64,000 bases of DNA from Guillardia theta CCMP2712 (Eukaryota > Cryptophyceae > Pyrenomonadales > Geminigeraceae), in contig NW_005434630.1 in NCBI RefSeq assembly GCF_000315625.1, positions 130,559 through 194,558 on the forward strand, in the 5' to 3' direction. The position numbers and the translations under genes are program-made. Below, in pieces: positions 59,146-64,000 of this stretch (within the stretch, counting starts at the first letter, position 1; the number at the start of each line of letters is the position of its first letter). The notes under the pieces were generated by a model. It did not search any database. It saw only the letters and a program-made list of their open reading frames with translations, and had not been told where the DNA came from.

Positions 59146-61968
59146 CTAGCTCTCCTCCAGCGCCCTAGCCTCCAGCGCCCTAGTCAACGACAGGAAGTAT
59201 GCGTCCTCCATGTGGTCCTCCAACGAGTTCCCGTTGACGATGCCCTGCAGCAGGGAGATCTCAGCATCCACGAGCTGTGACAGCTCTGTCCATCGCTCCT
59301 TGAGCGGGTCACTCCCTGCCGACTCTCCCTCAACCCACACGCTGCTCGACGAGCTGACTAGCGCCGTGCGCCCGACATGGTGGTAGTTCATGAGTCGCGA
59401 GCGAGGGACGCGAGCGACGACGTCAGCGTCGTTGACGACCCTGAAGGCCTCGGGGACGAGCTGGTTGAACATCTGGACAAACTTGAGGTTGCCAACGCGA
59501 GGAGAGCCGAAGTTGTACATGACGACAGCGCTCTGCGGGAACAGAGCCGCGACGTCTGCAGCACACAGGGTAGACAGAGCACCCCCTAGCGAATGGCCTG
59601 TCACAAAGATCTTCCACTCTCCTCCTCCTGCTCCTTCTGACTCCAGCAGAACCTGAAGGACCTGAAGGATCCTCCTTCTCACTGACGAGTAGCCGCGGAG
59701 GAAGCCTACGTGAACAGCCGGGAGTTCCTCCTCCGTGTCAGAGGACGGGAGATTCTGCTGACCCGTGGAAGAGGAGGAAGAGGAGGAAGAGGAGGAAGAG
59801 GAGGAAGAGGAGGAGGAGCTGATGCCATCCATGATCCCTTTGGTGATGTCGCCAAACTTGTAGCCTTCCGCTTTCTTCCACAGGGTCTTCGTAATATCGC
59901 CGAACTCGTACTCTTTCTTTCCTGTGAAATCTTGAAGCGCTTTCTGCGCCATGTTCAGAGTAGATTCTGCCATCTCCGACATGTCCTTAAACTCCTTCCC
60001 CGTGACCTCTCGCAGAGCCCGCCTGCTCATCTCTCCGAACTTGTAGTCGTCGCTTCCTGTCAGCTGTTGGACCTGCTTGCTGATGCTCTCCAGGCTCAAC
60101 AGGTTCTGCGACAGCATCCCCAGGGACCCCACAGCGATAAGTTCTCCTCTTCCTTCCTCTATCGTCCCCTCCGCCTTCTTGGCCACTGACGCCGTAGCTG
60201 AGGCGAGCAGAGGAGGTAATTCTATGTCCTCCTCAGGGTCTGAGCCTGGGTCGAACCTCTGCTGAGTTATAAGTGCGTCAGTCAGGAAATCCTTCCACCT
60301 CGTCTGCTCCGTGCCTCGAAACGCCAGCACGACCCTCTTGCCCTTCTGGTCCCTCCACAGGGTGACCTGCGTGTCGGTCTCCTGGTTGTCGATGAAGCAA
60401 AGTCTCTCCAGGTTCTCCTGCTCGAAGATCTCACGGGGAATCACGACGTCAGCGTTGCATCTGCTCAAGAGGGAAACCTCCTCCTCCCCCCCCAAGATTG
60501 TTCGCCTTGCCTTCTCCATCTGAGATGAGACGTCCTCGTTCACATTCAGAGGGAAGAACTGTGCTTCGATCACTACTCTCCCCCCACTCGCTCCTCCTCG
60601 GATGATCGAAGGCCAAGACTGAACGTTCACCTCCCTGGGCAACCTCGTCCAGTAGGGGTTGAACTTGTTGTCTTCGTCTGCTGCTGTCGTCGGAGTGGCA
60701 GGTGGAACGAGATCAAGAGTCAGCGTCTGCCATTCTTTCGAGGATGAGATTTCCTTCAGGGGGATGGAGGCAGAGCCGATAAGGGGATCCGGCGTTAGGT
60801 GATCCAGCTCCTCCTTGCCCATCAACAGATCAGCATCGAACAGTTGAATTTGAAGCTCGTCGGTCGAGATGGGTCCCGTGTACATGACCTGATAGGAGGG
60901 CAACGTTACATCGAAAGTAGAGAGCAGGTCAGTGAGAATATAAGGGGGAAAGGACAGGATACGAGGATAGGAGGGAAACTTTGGAAGGTGTCGAAGGAAA
61001 GAGGTGAGATCAGGAAACAGAGGGAAGTAAGGTGACGCAAAGAAATCATGACAGCACAGCACAGCACAGCTCAAAAGGGAAAGAAATGCGTATCTACGGA
61101 CCATGAGCTGGTCCCATTCGGGGTGAAGCGAATCTTTAACGATTTTGGACTTGGAGACAGCTCCGTTCACCTTCACTCTCAAGTACGCATCGCACTTGGC
61201 ACTCTCAGCGCCTGCCGTGAGGTTTGCAAACTTCAGCTTCAGCATCAGCACGCCTGAGTGGGTCTCGGCAAGCATCTTTGAGGAGGTGTATGAAACCTTA
61301 ACCCCGTCCTCGTACTTCTTCACCACCCCTCCCACCGGGTCGTTGTAGCTGTCGAAAGCTGCACCAGCGAGCCAGACAGCCTTCTCGAGGTCAAAGTTGG
61401 GGCCCTTGACCTCCTCCACTAGATCTTCCCCGATGCCTATGTTCTTCAACACTGAATCCCTCGCCTTCACGAACTGATCCGACATGTCCTCGGTGTTCAT
61501 CAGGTTCTGCACGGACTTGAGCGCTTCTTCACCCAGCTTCACGACGTCCTGCTGCTTCGCCTGCTCTTCTCCTCCGCTGATACCCATTGCTGTCGTCAGG
61601 CTCCTCATGCCGCCCTGCACGTCTGCCATGAAGTTCGCCAACCTTTGGATTTCGGCTTCTGGATTGAACTCTTCGCTGCTGGCCTGTCCGCAAATGAAAC
61701 TTAACTCTAAGCTTGAAGACTCTCATCTACCTTGAGCACAAGCCTCCCTGTCTCTCTTCTCACACTTGTTGGCATTACAGGCCGACCGGATGTCCTGCAA
61801 AGGTGTGAATGAGAGCAAACTCCTCACGTCCTGTCACCGGCTCCTCCCCGCACACGCAAGCTTCTGTTGTGCTCGCAGTCGTTGGTAGGAGCTGGGCTGG
61901 AAGCACAGAGGAGACGAAGAGGAGGAGGGTAAGACTGACGCGAGGAGCAGGAGCAGGCAAGTCAGCAT
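59146..61968 (-). CDS. C2-domain class-3 lipase with secretory/plastid-type presequence
   Basis: ATG at 61968 gives MLTCLLLLLASVLPSSSSS, a signal peptide, followed by a basic Ser/Arg region fitting a transit peptide; two short introns lead into EEFNPEAEIQRLANFMADV. The C2 domain reads VLMLKLKFANLTAG, CDAYLRVKVNGAVSKSKIV, HPEWDQLM|VMYTGPISTDELQ, LFDADLLMGKEELDH, across an intron 61101-60889 (213 nt). The lipase part: VVLAFRGTEQTRWKDFLTDA (oxyanion region), FVTGHSLGGALSTLCAAD (nucleophile Ser in GHSLGG), NFGSPRVGN, NDADVVARVPR (acid Asp), and His in LMNYHHVGR or LEDHMEDAYF. A poly-Ser run precedes the catalytic core. Expected to hydrolyse acyl lipids at a Ca2+-targeted membrane; plant relatives act on galactolipids or triacylglycerol. 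Confidence 0.9.
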
Positions 61969-62414
61969 GGTTTGGCAAACCATGCAGCCTAGGAATTCTT
62001 CCGAATTCCTTGGAGAAATTAAAGATGGGGAATATGATCAGTTGCTGCCATCACTTCTTTGCTATATTCATCTTGAGGGGAGCTTGGAATGTTCGTATAT
62101 GTACTAAAAAGATGTCCCAGTCCGGGTCTGGCCGCCGCGCGCTCTGCGGGCAACACCAGGCCCAGTCACTCGGAACTCCCGGACTCGGAACGGGGCGACT
62201 CTCGAGTCCGCCGACTGACTGCTCTTTTCTCAGGCTTACTGAATTTTACTGAGCCTAGTAGTAACTTAACTTTGAGCCTCAGGTAAAGGCTGAGAGACGG
62301 TCCGACACTATGGCGGCGTGAAGGCTTGAGGCACCGGGCCCCTGTATTGGGAAACTTTACTAGAGAAGTTGCCAAGTCATGATGAGGGAGTGTATATATC
62401 AGTGTTCTGTCGTG
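61969..62414. promoter_or_regulatory. Upstream region of the lipase gene and 3' flank of the edge gene
   Basis: GC-rich 62110-62215 (GGCCGCCGCGCGCTC, repeated ACTCGGA words), then ACTTAACTTTGAG at 62264-62276, a partial copy of the start-proximal element in minus orientation, about 300 nt before the lipase ATG. No gene. Confidence 0.35.
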
Positions 62415-64000
62415 CTACTTGATTGCCTTCATCGTGTTCCACACTTGCTGGATGTACGAGACTGTATCACCCAGCGGCTTGCTTTCGAGGCCATCGAGGA
62501 GGTGCTGGATGCTTGTGATCTGCGAGCTCGGATGCTCTCGTTTCTTCGATGTCCCCTGCGTCTCAAGGTGGAACACAGGGATGCTGCCGAGGTGACTGCA
62601 GCGCTCAAAGACAGGCTCGTGCTCTAGAGCCACCAGGATGACCATGTCGTCATTGGCTTGCAGCGCATTTACCTCCACGATGATGTCGTCGCAGCCGTTC
62701 GCCTCGATCTCTCTCTTGTTATGGAAGGCGGCTGACTTCGACCCTATCTCAAACAGAGGAAGCTTCTCCGAGGCCCGCAAGGCGGCGTACTTGATGAGGG
62801 AGCGGTACAAGGGCTCGATCCTCTTGGAGTTGAGTCGTTTCCTTTCTATCTCATCGTACTGCGATTTCGGGATGTGAATCCTGATCTTGCGGTTCATGAC
62901 TCGCGAGCAAAACTCCTCGAACTGCCCGACAAGCTGCTCCAACGCGTTGCTGGTGAACAGCATCCTGACAGAGTGAGCACCATCCTCCTTGGACCGCAGC
63001 GAGTAGAGGGAGTTGTTATTCTCCCTCCTCTCCACAGTGTTCTTGGGGACGACTCGTCGGATGTCAAGGAAACCATTCTTGTTCGACAACACGGCAAAGC
63101 TGTAGTACTGGTTGTTGTCGTTCAGCTGCATTGGGGTCAACTTCCCTGGGCACCAGATTACAGCATTACAGGGCTTGATGGACACATCTTGTATGATAAC
63201 GCTGAGGCACAGGAAATCTCCTGGCCAGTCTTCCTTGTTGATATCGTTCAAGTACTGGCTCCAGCCCGTGCTCCAGTCCAAGTTCTCAGGAAGCACATGC
63301 TTGTACTTGTCGGCAAACTTGGCCCGACCCTTAGCTGTCAAGTTCGATTCCTGCACCTGCTTTGAGAATCTGATCCTGAGTTGCGCCACCCGCTCCTTGA
63401 TGAGCAGCTTGTCATTCCATTTGGCTTGCGCATAGGCCATGAAAAGACATGACCGGTCGTTCATTCCTGGTTTGACTTTGTCTGTGCCTGGGCTGACCTT
63501 GAGCCGCATCTGGTCGAGATGTTGCAGCAGCCCCTGCACGTCCTCGGGCCTGAAGTCGTGGTGGTGCTCGAACTTGCGGGGCTTCCAGGGATCAGATCTG
63601 CGGAGGTTGATATTCTGCGGTTTGAGGGAGGGTCCGAGCAGGAGACTGCCGTGTGCTCTCTGCTCTTGTTCGAGCTCTCTGTCCAGCCTGCTCCTCACGA
63701 TCGATTCAGCCACCTCGTTGCCAATCTTTTCTACCAAGACATCCGCACTCATCTCAGGGATGACTGTTTTGATCTTCCCGCAAACCTCAATGATAGTGTG
63801 CATGTCGGCTGCCATCTTGTGGAATGGACCCTTCTCTGCGTATTCGATGACGAAGTCTGCGAACTGATAGCAAGCGATTGGCAACGAAACTTCCACGATC
63901 TCATTGTTCACTGTAGTGAGGTGATTGGAGAATTTTGCGTATGCGTACTTGGCCTTTCTCCAGATCTGATCGTTGTAGGCAGCAGTGAAGAGCTCGAAAA
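62415..64000 (-). CDS. Unrecognised protein, 5' end beyond the window
   Basis: The frame is open from the window edge (reading FELFTAAYNDQIWRKAKYA) to a stop at 62415, at least 528 codons with no intron, unusual here. Recognisable-looking but unassigned stretches: YQFADFVIEYAEKGPFHKM, EHHHDFRPEDVQGLLQHLD, DWPGDFLCLSVIIQDVSI, YYSFAVLSNKNGFLDIRRV, KSQYDEIERKRLNSKRIEP, DDIIVEVNALQANDDMVIL. Mixed charged composition, no signal peptide seen, His cluster near EHHHDF. The intronless form and lack of a known domain suit a lineage-specific or transferred gene, but this is a guess. Confidence 0.7.
   Translation of the reverse strand, partial: FELFTAAYNDQIWRKAKYAYAKFSNHLTTVNNEIVEVSLPIACYQFADFVIEYAEKGPFHKMAADMHTIIEVCGKIKTVIPEMSADVLVEKIGNEVAESIVRSRLDRELEQEQRAHGSLLLGPSLKPQNINLRRSDPWKPRKFEHHHDFRPEDVQGLLQHLDQMRLKVSPGTDKVKPGMNDRSCLFMAYAQAKWNDKLLIKERVAQLRIRFSKQVQESNLTAKGRAKFADKYKHVLPENLDWSTGWSQYLNDINKEDWPGDFLCLSVIIQDVSIKPCNAVIWCPGKLTPMQLNDNNQYYSFAVLSNKNGFLDIRRVVPKNTVERRENNNSLYSLRSKEDGAHSVRMLFTSNALEQLVGQFEEFCSRVMNRKIRIHIPKSQYDEIERKRLNSKRIEPLYRSLIKYAALRASEKLPLFEIGSKSAAFHNKREIEANGCDDIIVEVNALQANDDMVILVALEHEPVFERCSHLGSIPVFHLETQGTSKKREHPSSQITSIQHLLDGLESKPLGDTVSYIQQVWNTMKAIK

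Overview
This is a nuclear genome window from a eukaryote, most likely a secondary-plastid alga of the cryptophyte type (Guillardia-like). The grounds are many short GT-AG introns (often 43-65 nt), genes packed on both strands, an N-terminus carrying an algal 'ALRLRG' motif, bipartite-looking presequences with Phe after a signal peptide, and a eukaryotic tRNA-Arg with internal A and B boxes and a Pol III T-run. Species assignment is inference; no rRNA or organelle marker is present.

Layout. 0.4-2.3 kb: minus-strand CaMK-like kinase fused to a C-terminal cyclic-nucleotide-binding domain. 2.8 kb: tRNA-Arg(UCU). 2.9-4.2 kb: GC-rich repeats and an orphan chromodomain like the 3' end of a Ty3/gypsy chromovirus. 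4.9-6.1 kb: an MsrA methionine sulfoxide reductase whose catalytic residue is encoded by in-frame UGA, with a well-formed SECIS in the 3' UTR, so a selenoprotein with a plastid-type presequence. 6.2-12.2 kb: coiled-coil protein, cyclin C, an unidentified C-terminal exon, and a tropinone-reductase-like SDR. 12.5-16.2 kb: minus-strand EF-hand gene, poorly resolved at its 3' end. 16.6-20.6 kb: type III PI4-kinase with an N-terminal zinc finger. 20.7-23.2 kb: armadillo-repeat protein. 23.4-28.6 kb: an unrecognised basic/acidic protein, an ankyrin-repeat protein and a small unknown protein. 28.9-30.6 kb: PP2C phosphatase resembling pyruvate dehydrogenase phosphatase. 32.1-34.1 kb: unrecognised multi-exon gene. 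34.3-51.0 kb: a giant gene of roughly 5,450 residues, with about 25 EGF/tenascin-like modules, many IPT/TIG repeats, PKD/REJ-like and degenerate GPS-like segments and a C-terminal array of 'CGxCGG..CxGCDG' repeats; 15.35 kb of it is one exon. 51.1-58.6 kb: large unrecognised secretory/membrane gene with an EF-hand. 59.1-62.0 kb: C2 plus class-3 lipase. 62.4 kb to the edge: unrecognised intronless gene, cut by the window end.

There is no operon logic. Several genes serve signalling (kinase, PP2C, PI4K, C2 lipase, EF-hands). The strongest finding is the selenocysteine MsrA with its SECIS. Next come the 15-kb exon and multidomain architecture of the giant protein, a roughly 30-nt element repeated at a consistent orientation just upstream of several start codons, and several apparent ultrashort introns (about 24-30 nt). 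Exon borders were read by eye from frame, splice consensus and family similarity; those in unrecognised genes are approximate.
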